Assembly: GCF_003072465.1 (NCBI RefSeq)
Contig: NZ_CP025628.1
Coordinates: forward strand, 595,001 to 659,000
DNA from: Candidatus Kinetoplastibacterium sorsogonicusi
Lineage (GTDB): Bacteria > Pseudomonadota > Gammaproteobacteria > Burkholderiales > Burkholderiaceae_B
Direction of reading: 5' to 3'
DNA: 64,000 nt
In this document: piece by piece, positions 1 to 7,931 of the stretch
Layout: each line of letters opens with the position of its first letter
Numbering within the stretch: the first letter of the stretch is position 1
Position numbers and translations under genes: made by a program
The notes under the pieces: generated by a model
What the model saw: the letters and a program-made list of their open reading frames with translations, nothing else
What the model was told of the DNA's origin: nothing
The model's database searches: none

Positions 1-163
1 CAACTATCCTTTCGTTAGATTGATTTTTATTTGAAATTTTTATTTGATTTATTAAGTTATTTAAATAATTTACTGAATTTATTAAATTATTTTTCTCTTC
101 TTTTTGACATCTTAAATTATAAGTAGTATCACAAATAGATACATTAATTACTTCCATTGACAT
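1..163 (-). CDS. zapA: Cell division protein ZapA (N-terminal part, cut by the window edge)
   Basis: The minus strand reads 54 codons from an ATG at 163 to the edge of the window without a stop. The product begins MSMEVINVSICDTTYNLRC, then an Asn-rich helical stretch, then SNERIV. This is the pattern of ZapA: a short beta start (V..I.D..Y.L.C) and a helix leading to the conserved (D/E)RIAVMAALN segment. ZapA is a small cytosolic protein that bundles FtsZ filaments at the division site. A GGA-type ribosome site lies about 9 bases before the ATG; a second ATG at 157 is a possible alternative start. The gene was missed by length-filtered ORF calling. Identity rests on about 54 residues. Confidence 0.7.
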   Translation of the reverse strand, partial: MSMEVINVSICDTTYNLRCQKEEKNNLINSVNYLNNLINQIKISNKNQSNERIV

Positions 164-193
164 TAAAAATTATTCCTAAAATATTTTTTAATT

Positions 194-685
194 CTATTTA
201 TTAATAGATTTAGATTTTATTAAAATAAAAGATAATTCTGTCAAAACCTCAAAATATATCTTTCTTTTAAATTCTATAACAGAATCTAATTTAATCCAAT
301 AATTATTCCAAATCCAAGAATCAAATTCTGGATGACGGGTTTTATTTAAACAAAAATCCTCTTCTTTTCCTAAAAATCTTAACAAAAACCATATTTGTTT
401 TTGTCCTTTATAATAACCTTGCCATTCTTTTTTTATAAAACACTTAGGTACTTCATAACGTAACCAATTTTTAGTACGTCCAAGAATCTTAATATGCTTG
501 GACTTTAAACCAATTTCCTCATATAATTCACGATACATAGCTTGAATTGGGCTTTCACCATTATTGATGCCACCTTGTGGGAATTGCCATGATTGTTCAC
601 CAATACGTTTGCCCCAAAATACTTTATTTTTGCTATTAACTAAAATAATTCCAACATTGGGACGATATCCTTCATAATCCAACAT
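194..685 (-). CDS. rppH: RNA pyrophosphohydrolase RppH
   Basis: Nudix hydrolase that removes pyrophosphate from the 5' end of triphosphorylated mRNA, starting decay. The protein of about 163 aa begins [13 protein letters not shown], which is the usual RppH start, and carries a full Nudix box at residues 38-60 (GG....GES....[11 protein letters not shown]). The C-terminal half has WLRYEVP and [12 protein letters not shown], also typical. I take the ATG at 685 rather than an in-frame TTG 12 bases upstream, because a GAGG ribosome site (692-695) sits correctly before the ATG and would lie inside the longer form. It is divergent from proS across about 90 bp. Confidence 0.95.
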   Translation of the reverse strand: MLDYEGYRPNVGIILVNSKNKVFWGKRIGEQSWQFPQGGINNGESPIQAMYRELYEEIGLKSKHIKILGRTKNWLRYEVPKCFIKKEWQGYYKGQKQIWFLLRFLGKEEDFCLNKTRHPEFDSWIWNNYWIKLDSVIEFKRKIYFEVLTELSFILIKSKSINK

Positions 686-772
686 GGATAACCTCAAAAA
701 TTAATATAATAGATAATAATATTATACTTATAATAAATATGTTTAAAAACTATAATATAAAGAAATTTAAAT

Positions 773-2416
773 ATGAGAGCAAAAAAATTTTACATACAAA
801 CTAAAAAAGAAACTAGTAGTACTAATGATATTATTAGTTATCAATTAATGATAAAAGCTGGAATAATAAAAAAAATAGCATCTGGTATATATAATTACAT
901 GCCATTAGGCATGAAAATTTTAAGAAAAATAGAAAATATTGTTAGAGAAGAGTTAAATAATGCTGGTGCAATAGAAATTTTAATGCCTATTGTGCAACCA
1001 GCTGAATTATGGAAAGAATCATCTAGATTTAAACAATATGGACCAGAACTATTAAAATTACAAGATAGACATAAAAGGGAATTTGTTTTACAACCAACTT
1101 CTGAAGAAGTTATGACAGATATAGCTCGCAATGAAATTCATAGCTATAAACAATTACCGTTGATATTATACCATATTCAAACAAAATTTAGAGATGAAAT
1201 AAGGCCAAGATTTGGTTTAATTAGAGGTAGAGAATTCATAATGAAAGATGCTTATTCTTTTGATATCAATGAAGAATCTGCTATTTTAAGTTATCAAATA
1301 ATGTTTAATACATATGAAAAAATTTTTAATAAATTAGGTTTAAAATTTAAAGCAGTATCAGCAGATACTGGATCTATAGGTGGATCTAAAAGTCATGAAT
1401 TCCACATTATGGCAAAAAATGGTGAAGATAAAATAGCTTATAATGATTCTTCTAAATTTGCTTATAATGTTGAATTGGCTGAAGCTCCTAATTTAATAAA
1501 ACAACGAGCTATGCCTACTCAAAGTTTAAAAGAAATATATACTCCTAATTTAACAAAATGTTCTCAAATAGCAAAAAAATTAAATGTATTTATAGAAAAA
1601 ACTATCAAATCCATTGTTTTAACAGTTTCAAATAATGAAAATATAAAAATATTTTTACTGCTGCTTCGAGGTGATCATACACTTAATGAAATTAAAGCAA
1701 ACAAAATATCAATTTTGTCAGGTTTCAGATTTTCGACTAAAGAAGAAATAAATAAATACTTTAATTGTAATCCTGGATTTATTGGTCCGGTTAATGTATC
1801 TAAAGATATTATTATAATAGCAGATAAAACTGTAAATAATATGTCAGATTTTATTTGTGGAGCTAATAAAAATGATATGCATTTTGTTGGGGTTAATTGG
1901 TCAATAGATCTACCAGAACCAGATTTTGTTGCAGATTTAAGAAATATAGAAGATGGAGACCCTAATCCTTATGGTAATGGAGTTATATCAGTCAAACCTG
2001 GTATTGAAATAGGTCATATATTTTATTTAGGAACTAAATACTCTAAACAAATGAAAGCTAGTTATTTAGACCGTAACGGAAAAAATCATTTTTTAGAAAT
2101 GGGATGCTATGGAATAGGCATTAGTCGTATTATGGGAGCTGCTATAGAACAATACCATGATGAAAAAGGGATTTTATGGCCTAAAAATATTGCACCTTTT
2201 CAAATTGTAATATGTCCTATTGGATTTAATGAAGATATAAATATTGCAAATGAATCAAACGACATATATAAAAAATTTACTGATTTAAATTTCGATATAA
2301 TATTAGATGATAGAAATATAAGATTTGGTCATATGCTTACAGAATGGGAATTAATTGGTATTCCGATTATGATAATTATAAGCAAAAAATTAATTGAAAT
2401 AATCAAGTTGAAATAA
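773..2416 (+). CDS. proS: Prolyl-tRNA synthetase ProS, 3' end frameshifted
   Basis: Class II aminoacyl-tRNA synthetase charging tRNA-Pro; bacterial form with the editing insertion between motifs 2 and 3. Motif 1 region lies near residue 45 (PLGMKILRKIE), motif 2 near 140-165 (FRDEIRPRFGLIRGREF.MKDAYSF), and motif 3 near 445 (GIGISRIMGAAIEQ). The frame ends at 2416 after 547 aa with a non-homologous tail (EIIKLK). The expected end continues in another frame from base 2398 to a stop at 2500-2502 (VEIRNRQ...ILESLR), which would restore about 576 aa, the normal family length. One missing A in GAAAT (2396-2400) explains it. The lost segment is the last part of the anticodon-binding domain. The gene is essential, so the truncated enzyme may still work, the site may be bypassed, or the base call may be wrong. 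Confidence 0.93.
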   Translation: MRAKKFYIQTKKETSSTNDIISYQLMIKAGIIKKIASGIYNYMPLGMKILRKIENIVREELNNAGAIEILMPIVQPAELWKESSRFKQYGPELLKLQDRHKREFVLQPTSEEVMTDIARNEIHSYKQLPLILYHIQTKFRDEIRPRFGLIRGREFIMKDAYSFDINEESAILSYQIMFNTYEKIFNKLGLKFKAVSADTGSIGGSKSHEFHIMAKNGEDKIAYNDSSKFAYNVELAEAPNLIKQRAMPTQSLKEIYTPNLTKCSQIAKKLNVFIEKTIKSIVLTVSNNENIKIFLLLLRGDHTLNEIKANKISILSGFRFSTKEEINKYFNCNPGFIGPVNVSKDIIIIADKTVNNMSDFICGANKNDMHFVGVNWSIDLPEPDFVADLRNIEDGDPNPYGNGVISVKPGIEIGHIFYLGTKYSKQMKASYLDRNGKNHFLEMGCYGIGISRIMGAAIEQYHDEKGILWPKNIAPFQIVICPIGFNEDINIANESNDIYKKFTDLNFDIILDDRNIRFGHMLTEWELIGIPIMIIISKKLIEIIKLK

Positions 2417-2502
2417 GAAATCGCCAAACAAATAGTATATTAAATATAAATAAAGATGAGACCATAATGAAAGTAAGCAATATATTAGAATCTTTAAGAT
2501 AA
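2398..2502 (+). pseudogene. proS: Detached 34-codon C-terminal tail of proS in the -1 frame
   Basis: Read from base 2398, this stretch gives 34 codons, NNQVEIRNRQ...ILNINKDE...VSNILESLR, then a stop at 2500-2502. The pattern V-E-(I/Y)-(K/R)-x-R-x-T....(I/V)..(D/E).......L matches the last strand and helix of prolyl-tRNA synthetases. It joins the main proS frame only if one base is added between about 2395 and 2400. The nearby A6 run (2384-2389) cannot rescue it by slippage, because a shift there meets TGA before reaching this frame. Confidence 0.75.
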
Positions 2503-2603
2503 AATCATATAAATAACATTTATATATTTCAGACTATTTTTAGATTTTAATTATTATTTATAAATTGTAAAATGTTAGTTGATATTTTCGGGTTAATTTA
2601 AAC

Positions 2604-3851
2604 ATGTATAAAAAATATATTTTTCCTATAATATATTTGTTATCTATTTTTATAATAGATAACAATGTATTGGCGAAAGAAATAAATTCTGTAGATATAC
2701 AAAAACAATTTAATATTTTTTTATTAAAAGATAATAACCAAACAATAATTAATAAAATTTTTTTTGAAACAATATATTCAGATTTATATAAAACAAATCA
2801 ATTTAAAATAATTAACAATTTTCAAGAAAAAGATTATAAAAATTCTGAAAAAATATACTTTTTAGAATATTCATTATCATTAAATCCTATAGATAATAAA
2901 TATAATATCGATTTTTATTTAACTGAAAGTTCTAATAAAAAATTAATTGATAATGCTACCTTTATATCAGATGAACAAGAAATAAGATCAGCTGCTCATA
3001 GTATTTCAAATAGAGTTTATGAAAAAATTACTGGCATAAATGGAATTTTTTCATCCAAAATTGCATATATTTTAAAAAAAAATAATACATATGAATTACA
3101 AATTTCTGACTATGATGGAGAAAACAGATATGTTGCATTACGTTCTAAAGATCCCATTTCATCACCGAAATGGTCTCATGATGGTAAAAAAATTTCATAT
3201 ATCAGTTTTGAAAAAAATAAAGCTTCTGTCTTCATACACACATTACTTACAGGTAAAAGAATTGAAATAGCTAAATTTGATGATGCAATCAGTTCTCCAG
3301 TATGGTCACATGATGGCAAAAACCTTATTTTATCTATCATGAAAAATAATAATCCTCAAATATGTATAATTAATATTGAAAATTTATATATAAAGCAAAT
3401 AACTAATTCTTATAGCATAAATACAGAACCAATTTTTTTTAATAATTCTAACTCTATAATATTTACAAGTGATAGAAGTGGTAATCCTCAAATTTATAAA
3501 ACATCAATATCAAATAATGATTTTGCAAAACGTATAACTTTTAATGGTGAATATAATGTTTCGCCAAATATATCTCATGATAATACAAGCTTAGTATTTG
3601 TTTCTAAAGAAAATAATAATTTTTGTATTAAAAATATTAATTTATTAACTCAAAGAGAGACCATATTATCAAATGGACCAAACGATAGTTATCCAAATTT
3701 TTCTCCAAATGATATGTGCATATTATATTCTAGTGTTAAAGACAATAAATATGTTTTAAATTTTATATCAAGAAATGGATCTAAATTACAAGAATTAGAA
3801 ATTCCTGGATGTAAAATATTAGAGGGAATATGGGGACCAAATAAAAAATGA
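2604..3851 (+). CDS. tolB: Tol-Pal system beta-propeller protein TolB
   Basis: Periplasmic protein that binds Pal and connects outer-membrane constriction to cell division. The 415-aa product starts with a signal peptide (about residues 1-24, cleavage near VLA-KE), followed by the N-terminal domain (about 25-150). A WD-like propeller follows, with repeats such as SPKWSHDGKKISYIS, SPVWSHDGKNLILS, EPIFFNN..IIFTSDRSG and SPNISHDNTSLVFVS. Length is normal (about 430). It overlaps pal by ATGA, so the two are translationally coupled. The usual upstream partners tolQ, tolR and tolA are not here; the preceding gene is proS. Confidence 0.95.
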   Translation: MYKKYIFPIIYLLSIFIIDNNVLAKEINSVDIQKQFNIFLLKDNNQTIINKIFFETIYSDLYKTNQFKIINNFQEKDYKNSEKIYFLEYSLSLNPIDNKYNIDFYLTESSNKKLIDNATFISDEQEIRSAAHSISNRVYEKITGINGIFSSKIAYILKKNNTYELQISDYDGENRYVALRSKDPISSPKWSHDGKKISYISFEKNKASVFIHTLLTGKRIEIAKFDDAISSPVWSHDGKNLILSIMKNNNPQICIINIENLYIKQITNSYSINTEPIFFNNSNSIIFTSDRSGNPQIYKTSISNNDFAKRITFNGEYNVSPNISHDNTSLVFVSKENNNFCIKNINLLTQRETILSNGPNDSYPNFSPNDMCILYSSVKDNKYVLNFISRNGSKLQELEIPGCKILEGIWGPNKK

Positions 3852-4288
3852 AATTTGTGCAAAAAATTATATATATTATTTGTCTAATAACTTTATCTTC
3901 ATGTGCACCTAATTATTTAGGCCATCATATTACTAGTAACAAATTATTTTATGATGAAAATGTCGATATAAAAAATTTTACTATCTATTTTGAAAAAAAT
4001 AGCTATTCTATATCAAAAAATTATATACAATTGATAAATAAGCATGCTAATTTGCTAATATCAAATCCAGATATAAAAATTAAGATTGAAGGATATACTG
4101 ATGATAAAGGTAGTGCAGAATATAATTTAGCATTAGGAAAATGTAGAGCAAATTCAGTTAGCAATATGTTACAACTATTAGGTGTATCCAAAAATCAAAT
4201 ATATATTAATAGTTTTGGCAAAGAAAGAAAATATCAAAATAATAACAAAAATACATTTGATAAAGTAGAAATAATTTATATAAAATGA
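3848..4288 (+). CDS. pal: Peptidoglycan-associated lipoprotein Pal
   Basis: Outer-membrane lipoprotein that binds peptidoglycan through an OmpA-like domain and interacts with TolB. The 146-aa product has a lipoprotein signal with lipobox LSSC near residue 19, with Ala at +2, compatible with outer-membrane sorting. The OmpA-like core is clear: IKIEGYTDDKGSAEYNLALG followed by CRANSVSNMLQLLGV and INSFGKER. The usual NRR motif close to the C-terminus is replaced by FDK (FDKVEIIYIK), which is odd for the family. The start overlaps the tolB stop. The end is a normal TGA stop. Confidence 0.92.
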   Translation: MKFVQKIIYIICLITLSSCAPNYLGHHITSNKLFYDENVDIKNFTIYFEKNSYSISKNYIQLINKHANLLISNPDIKIKIEGYTDDKGSAEYNLALGKCRANSVSNMLQLLGVSKNQIYINSFGKERKYQNNNKNTFDKVEIIYIK

Positions 4289-4310
4289 TGTATACGGGTG
4301 GCTTATTTTT

Positions 4311-4962
4311 ATGTATAAAAAAATTTTATTTAATATAATAAATATTATATTTCCTTGCTTCTTATTTTATAACAATGCCTTTGCAATATCTGATAATGAA
4401 TCACGTATAGCAATAATAGAAATAAAAAAAAGATTAGATAAAGATCAAATATCAAAACTACAATTAGCTACACAAATTCAAGATATACAACAAGAATTAT
4501 CACAATTAAGAAATCAAATAGAATTAATTTATAACTCAAAAAATATTGATAATAATCTACATTTTGAGAAACTATATAAGCAACAATCAGACGATCAAGA
4601 ATATTATATGTATGAGTATGCAATGTCGTTATTTAACAAAGCTAAATACAAAGAAGCTGAAGAGTCTTTTATGGCTTTTAAAGCTATATACTATAATAGC
4701 AAATTAGAACCACAAATAATATTCTTTCTTGGTAGTACTAGATGCATTAAAAAATTTTAAAGGAGTTATAGAAGAATTAAATAATTTAATAAAATTGTAT
4801 CCAAACCATTCATTAACAGCAGATGCAATGCTGATAATTGCTAATAGTCAACTAGAATTAGATTTAAAAATGGCAGCTAAAAATACATTAAAAACAATAA
4901 TTAAAAAATATCCTGAATCTAAGGCAGCACTTGCTGCTAATAATCGCTTAAAAATTTTATAA
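4311..4962 (+). pseudogene. cpoB: Cell division coordinator CpoB (YbgF), broken by a frameshift
   Basis: YbgF/CpoB is a periplasmic coiled-coil plus TPR protein encoded after pal; it helps coordinate peptidoglycan synthesis with outer-membrane constriction. The first frame (4311-4760, 149 aa) has a signal peptide (to about NAFA-IS), a coiled coil (about residues 30-90) and the first TPR (AMSLFNKAKYKEAEESFMAF). It then loses homology after FFLGSTR and stops at 4758-4760. The remaining TPRs (ALKNFKGVIEELNNLIKLYP, ADAMLIIANSQLELD) continue in the +1 frame from base 4744 to a stop at 4960-4962. Together they give about 217 aa, so one net extra base (or two missing) near 4743 separates them. No slippery sequence is seen at the junction. 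It is either a recent pseudogene or a split product. Confidence 0.85.
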
Positions 4963-4984
4963 ATTATTAAAATATTAATATTAT

Positions 4985-5791
4985 ATGACTATATCAAAAA
5001 TTTTAATAAAAAATTACATTTTTCATTATGAAAAAATAGGATCAGGTCCTCCAATATTATTTATACATGGATCATTATGCGACTTAAGATATTGGAAATT
5101 ACAAATTAAGGAGTTAAGTAATTTTTTTAGTGTATATACTATAAGTTTAAGAGATTACTGGCCTAATAACTATTATCATGATTTAGATAATTTTTCAATA
5201 AATCAACATGCACTAGATTTAATTAATTTTATAGAAGATGTAATAGCGCAAAAAATTTTTTTAGTAGGCCATTCTAGAGGAGGATCTATTGCATTAAAAA
5301 TAGCTATTAATAGACCAGATTTATTAAATAAATTAATAATTGCTGAACCAAAATTAGTTAATAAATTTTATAATTTTGATCAAAATGATAATGTAATTAG
5401 TATAGCTTCTCGTTTAATACAAAATGGAAATATAAATGCAGGATTATCTTATTTTATAGACCATGTAAGCGGTTGTAAAATATGGCATAAAATGTCATCT
5501 TGGTTTAAATCAATGGCTATAGATAATGCAAATACAATAATTAAACAAAATAAGGAACAAAAATATTATATTGATCATATAGATTTATTAAAAATAAAAA
5601 TACCTATTCTTTTAATAAATGGAGAACTTAGTCCAAATATTTATTTTAAAACAATACAATATTTAAATAATACTTTATTCAACAGTAATTCAATAACAAT
5701 ACATGGTTCATCTCATGGAATGAATATAGATAATGCAAAAGAATTTAATAAAATTGTTTACAATTTTTGTTGCATGAAAAATATTATTTAG
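4985..5791 (+). CDS. Alpha/beta-fold hydrolase of unknown substrate
   Basis: The 268-aa cytosolic protein has the alpha/beta hydrolase layout: oxyanion region HGSLCD near residue 28, nucleophile elbow GHSRGG near 95 (Ser nucleophile), and a late His in SSHGM near 240. Asp/Glu candidates occur in the preceding strand region (LLINGELSPN). No lid motif identifies the substrate. It follows the broken cpoB by 22 bp and has no recognisable ribosome site at its ATG. A role as the carboxylesterase partner of a BioC-like enzyme (see 44379-45260) is possible but only a guess. Confidence 0.75.
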   Translation: MTISKILIKNYIFHYEKIGSGPPILFIHGSLCDLRYWKLQIKELSNFFSVYTISLRDYWPNNYYHDLDNFSINQHALDLINFIEDVIAQKIFLVGHSRGGSIALKIAINRPDLLNKLIIAEPKLVNKFYNFDQNDNVISIASRLIQNGNINAGLSYFIDHVSGCKIWHKMSSWFKSMAIDNANTIIKQNKEQKYYIDHIDLLKIKIPILLINGELSPNIYFKTIQYLNNTLFNSNSITIHGSSHGMNIDNAKEFNKIVYNFCCMKNII

Positions 5792-6234
5792 ATCTTATTT
5801 ATATTTTTCTCTTAAACTGTTGTTATTAATATGAATAAATAAATTTAAATAAAATAATATTATTTTATAATATTTTTTCACTTCAATATTGACTGAAGTA
5901 ATAAAACAAACTATGCTAAAAATTTTCATATTAGTAATTTTACATTATATTTTTTATAATATGCTGTTTTATTAAATTAAGATATAATTTGAAGAATATT
6001 TAAGCAAAATTATTTGCTACTATAAAGTGTAATAATATTATTGAATTAATGAATAAAATATTTAATCAATAAGGTAATAAATTACAATTGCAGTTTTAAG
6101 ATCGTTGATAAATAGTAATTAAAAAAAGTTATTAATTAAGAAAGAGTTAGATACTCGAGTACATAGTTGTATCAATAACTATATGCTATTAAAGGTATCT
6201 AATATATTTAAGTTTATCTCTTTAAAAGGTCAGC
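5792..6234. other. 443-bp non-coding spacer before gltS
   Basis: No frame of useful length or recognisable protein similarity was seen on either strand. It holds a small hairpin (6-bp arms 5880-5885 and 5894-5899) and, at its right end, the nested structured element described separately. The rest is AT-rich sequence that could be a decayed gene; I could not identify one. Confidence 0.6.
6147..6202 (+). promoter_or_regulatory. Nested inverted repeats, candidate structured leader of gltS
   Basis: An 8-bp perfect inverted repeat (TTAGATAC 6147-6154, GTATCTAA 6195-6202) encloses a second one (ATAGTT 6163-6168, AACTAT 6177-6182). The segment GATAC (6150-6154) can also pair with GTATC at 6169-6173, so two folds exclude each other. 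A short palindrome ACTCGAGT lies at 6153-6160. The element ends 32 bases before the gltS ATG, leaving the ribosome site (AGG near 6227) outside. It does not resemble any riboswitch class I know. Function is inferred only from structure and position. Confidence 0.4.
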
Positions 6235-7455
6235 ATGATATCTCTCTCATCTGCGCAATCGTTGCTAGCTTGTTGTCTAGTTTTAATGACTGGACGATTT
6301 ATGACTAATAAAATTCAATTTTTATCTCGTTATAGTATTCCTGAATCCATAATAGGTGGTTTAAGTTTCGCTATATTAAATCAATTATTGATTAGTTTTT
6401 TTAATACACAAGTAAATCTTGAGATAACAATTAAGCCAAATTTATTATTAATGTTTTTTGGATGTATAGGACTCACAGCTAACCTTAAATTATTAAATAA
6501 AGGTGGTACTAAACTTATAGGATTAGTTATAGTATTATTACCCTTTTTAATTTTTCAGAACATTGTAGGATTATTACTAGCCAATATTTTAGATATGCAT
6601 CCTTTAATGGGATTATTAGGGGGTACTATTACACTAGTAGGAGGACATGGTACTGGAGCTGCTTATGCTGTACGTTTTGCTGATGTAAATAGTTTGCAAG
6701 ATATTATGGCATTAGCAATGACATCAGCAACTATGGGTTTAATTTTTGGAGGAGTACTTGGAGGTCCTGTCGCTGAATGGTTAATAAATCATTACAATAT
6801 TACTACCCCTTATAAAAATGGTGAAACAAATAAAGAAATAATTGAAGAAAACGAAAATATTGAAAATAATATTTTTCAATATGATGAAACTAGTAGTGCT
6901 TCTGCTTTTATTACTTCTTTATGTGCTGCTTTAGTTACATTAGTAGTTGGTAGTTATTTCACAAAATTAGTAGAGCATTGTGACTTAAATTTGCCAAATT
7001 TCTTATGGTGTTTAGCCATAGGTATTATTATAAGAAATATAGGACCTTATTTAGGTTTAAAACTTGATGACAGGGTAACTGGTATCGTAGGAGCAATAAT
7101 GTTATCAATTTTTTTAGCAATGACTATGATGACATTAGATTTAGCAAGTGTAGTGAGACTAGCAGGACCATTAGCAATAATTTTAATAGTACAAGCAATA
7201 TTTTGCGTATCATATTGTTGCTTAATAGTATTTAGAGTTCTAAGACGTGACTATGAAGCAGCAGTGATTTCTGGGGCATTTTGTGGTATTGGGTTGGGTA
7301 CAACAGCAACTGCAATTGCTAACATGCAATCTATCACTAAAAGGCATGGCAATGCACCACAATCCTTTATTGTAGTTCCAATTACTGGTGCTTTTTTAGT
7401 TGATATAATGAATGTAGTAGTTTTAACATCATTTATATCGTTTTATGCTATTTAG
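6235..7455 (+). CDS. gltS: Sodium/glutamate symporter GltS
   Basis: Inner-membrane Na+-coupled glutamate importer. The 406-aa protein has about ten hydrophobic segments in two halves separated by a hydrophilic loop (about residues 190-220, rich in Glu/Asn). It shows family hallmarks such as SIPESIIGGL near residue 35, GGTITLVGGHGTGAAYA near 130 and FCGIGLGTTATAIANM in the second half. Length matches the family (about 400). An AGG ribosome site precedes the ATG by a few bases. In a reduced symbiont it would bring host glutamate in as nitrogen donor and precursor. A lipoprotein gene follows 11 bp downstream, its ribosome site overlapping the gltS stop. Confidence 0.95.
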   Translation: MISLSSAQSLLACCLVLMTGRFMTNKIQFLSRYSIPESIIGGLSFAILNQLLISFFNTQVNLEITIKPNLLLMFFGCIGLTANLKLLNKGGTKLIGLVIVLLPFLIFQNIVGLLLANILDMHPLMGLLGGTITLVGGHGTGAAYAVRFADVNSLQDIMALAMTSATMGLIFGGVLGGPVAEWLINHYNITTPYKNGETNKEIIEENENIENNIFQYDETSSASAFITSLCAALVTLVVGSYFTKLVEHCDLNLPNFLWCLAIGIIIRNIGPYLGLKLDDRVTGIVGAIMLSIFLAMTMMTLDLASVVRLAGPLAIILIVQAIFCVSYCCLIVFRVLRRDYEAAVISGAFCGIGLGTTATAIANMQSITKRHGNAPQSFIVVPITGAFLVDIMNVVVLTSFISFYAI

Positions 7456-7466
7456 GAATAATAAAA

Positions 7467-7895
7467 ATGATAAAAAAAATAATACTTATTTTTTTATGTA
7501 TATTTATTACTGCATGTGATAAGCAACCCAATGAAAACATTATTAAAAATTCATTAAACTATAATTTACAAAATAAATTTGAGAATGGGTTATTTACTGT
7601 AGAAAAACTTATAAGAAGAGGTACAGCAATAGATAGCAATAACACTTTTGATAAAACAAGAAGGATTGTATATTATGATGTAATATTAAAAATACATCAT
7701 GATATACAACCATCAACAAGTAATAATTATTTAAATGATTTAATGTATATTAATGGATCTGGATCTAGAGGTATTATAGGTATGAAGCCTGATGGCAACC
7801 ATATTGGAGATTTAATTAAAATACATGGTAGTGCTATTTTTAGCAAAAAAAATGGTTATTGGGAACAATTATTAGACTCTATTAATTTAGAATAA
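7467..7895 (+). CDS. Predicted lipoprotein of unknown function
   Basis: The 142-aa product has a clear lipoprotein signal: MIKK, a hydrophobic core, and lipobox ITAC ending near residue 17. The residue after the Cys is Asp, which in E. coli keeps lipoproteins in the inner membrane. The mature part contains FTVEKLIRRGTAID, RRIVYYDVILKI and a Gly-rich GSGSRGIIGMKPDG, with no motif I can name. It sits 11 bp after gltS with an AGGA ribosome site overlapping the gltS stop, so co-transcription is likely. Composition is like its neighbours. Confidence 0.7.
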   Translation: MIKKIILIFLCIFITACDKQPNENIIKNSLNYNLQNKFENGLFTVEKLIRRGTAIDSNNTFDKTRRIVYYDVILKIHHDIQPSTSNNYLNDLMYINGSGSRGIIGMKPDGNHIGDLIKIHGSAIFSKKNGYWEQLLDSINLE

Positions 7896-7901
7896 GTCAT
7901 T

Positions 7902-7931
7902 AATGTTTCTCATACATAATTAACATTTTTT
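7902..7931 (+). terminator. Weak hairpin plus T-run after the lipoprotein gene
   Basis: AATGTT (7902-7907) can pair with AACATT (7922-7927), and six T residues run from 7926 to 7931 at the base of the stem. It lies between convergent genes and would end plus-strand transcription of gltS and the lipoprotein gene. The stem is short, so support is modest. Confidence 0.4.

Noticed and set aside
2381..2400. Programmed -1 frameshift or A-run slippage rescuing proS
   Set aside because: A shift at the A6 run (2384-2389) leads to TGA at once, and no X-XXY-YYZ heptamer lies between it and base 2400. A site with an ordinary deletion is simpler, though bypass is not excluded.
4729..4962. A separate 77-aa protein starting at a TTG within the end of the first cpoB frame
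   Set aside because: Its sequence is the TPR continuation of CpoB; there is no ribosome site and the first four residues are junction-derived. Better explained as the frameshifted second half.
5880..5899. Terminator after the alpha/beta hydrolase gene
   Set aside because: The ACTTCA/TGAAGT stem is only 6 bp, is almost 90 bp past the stop and has no T-run after it.
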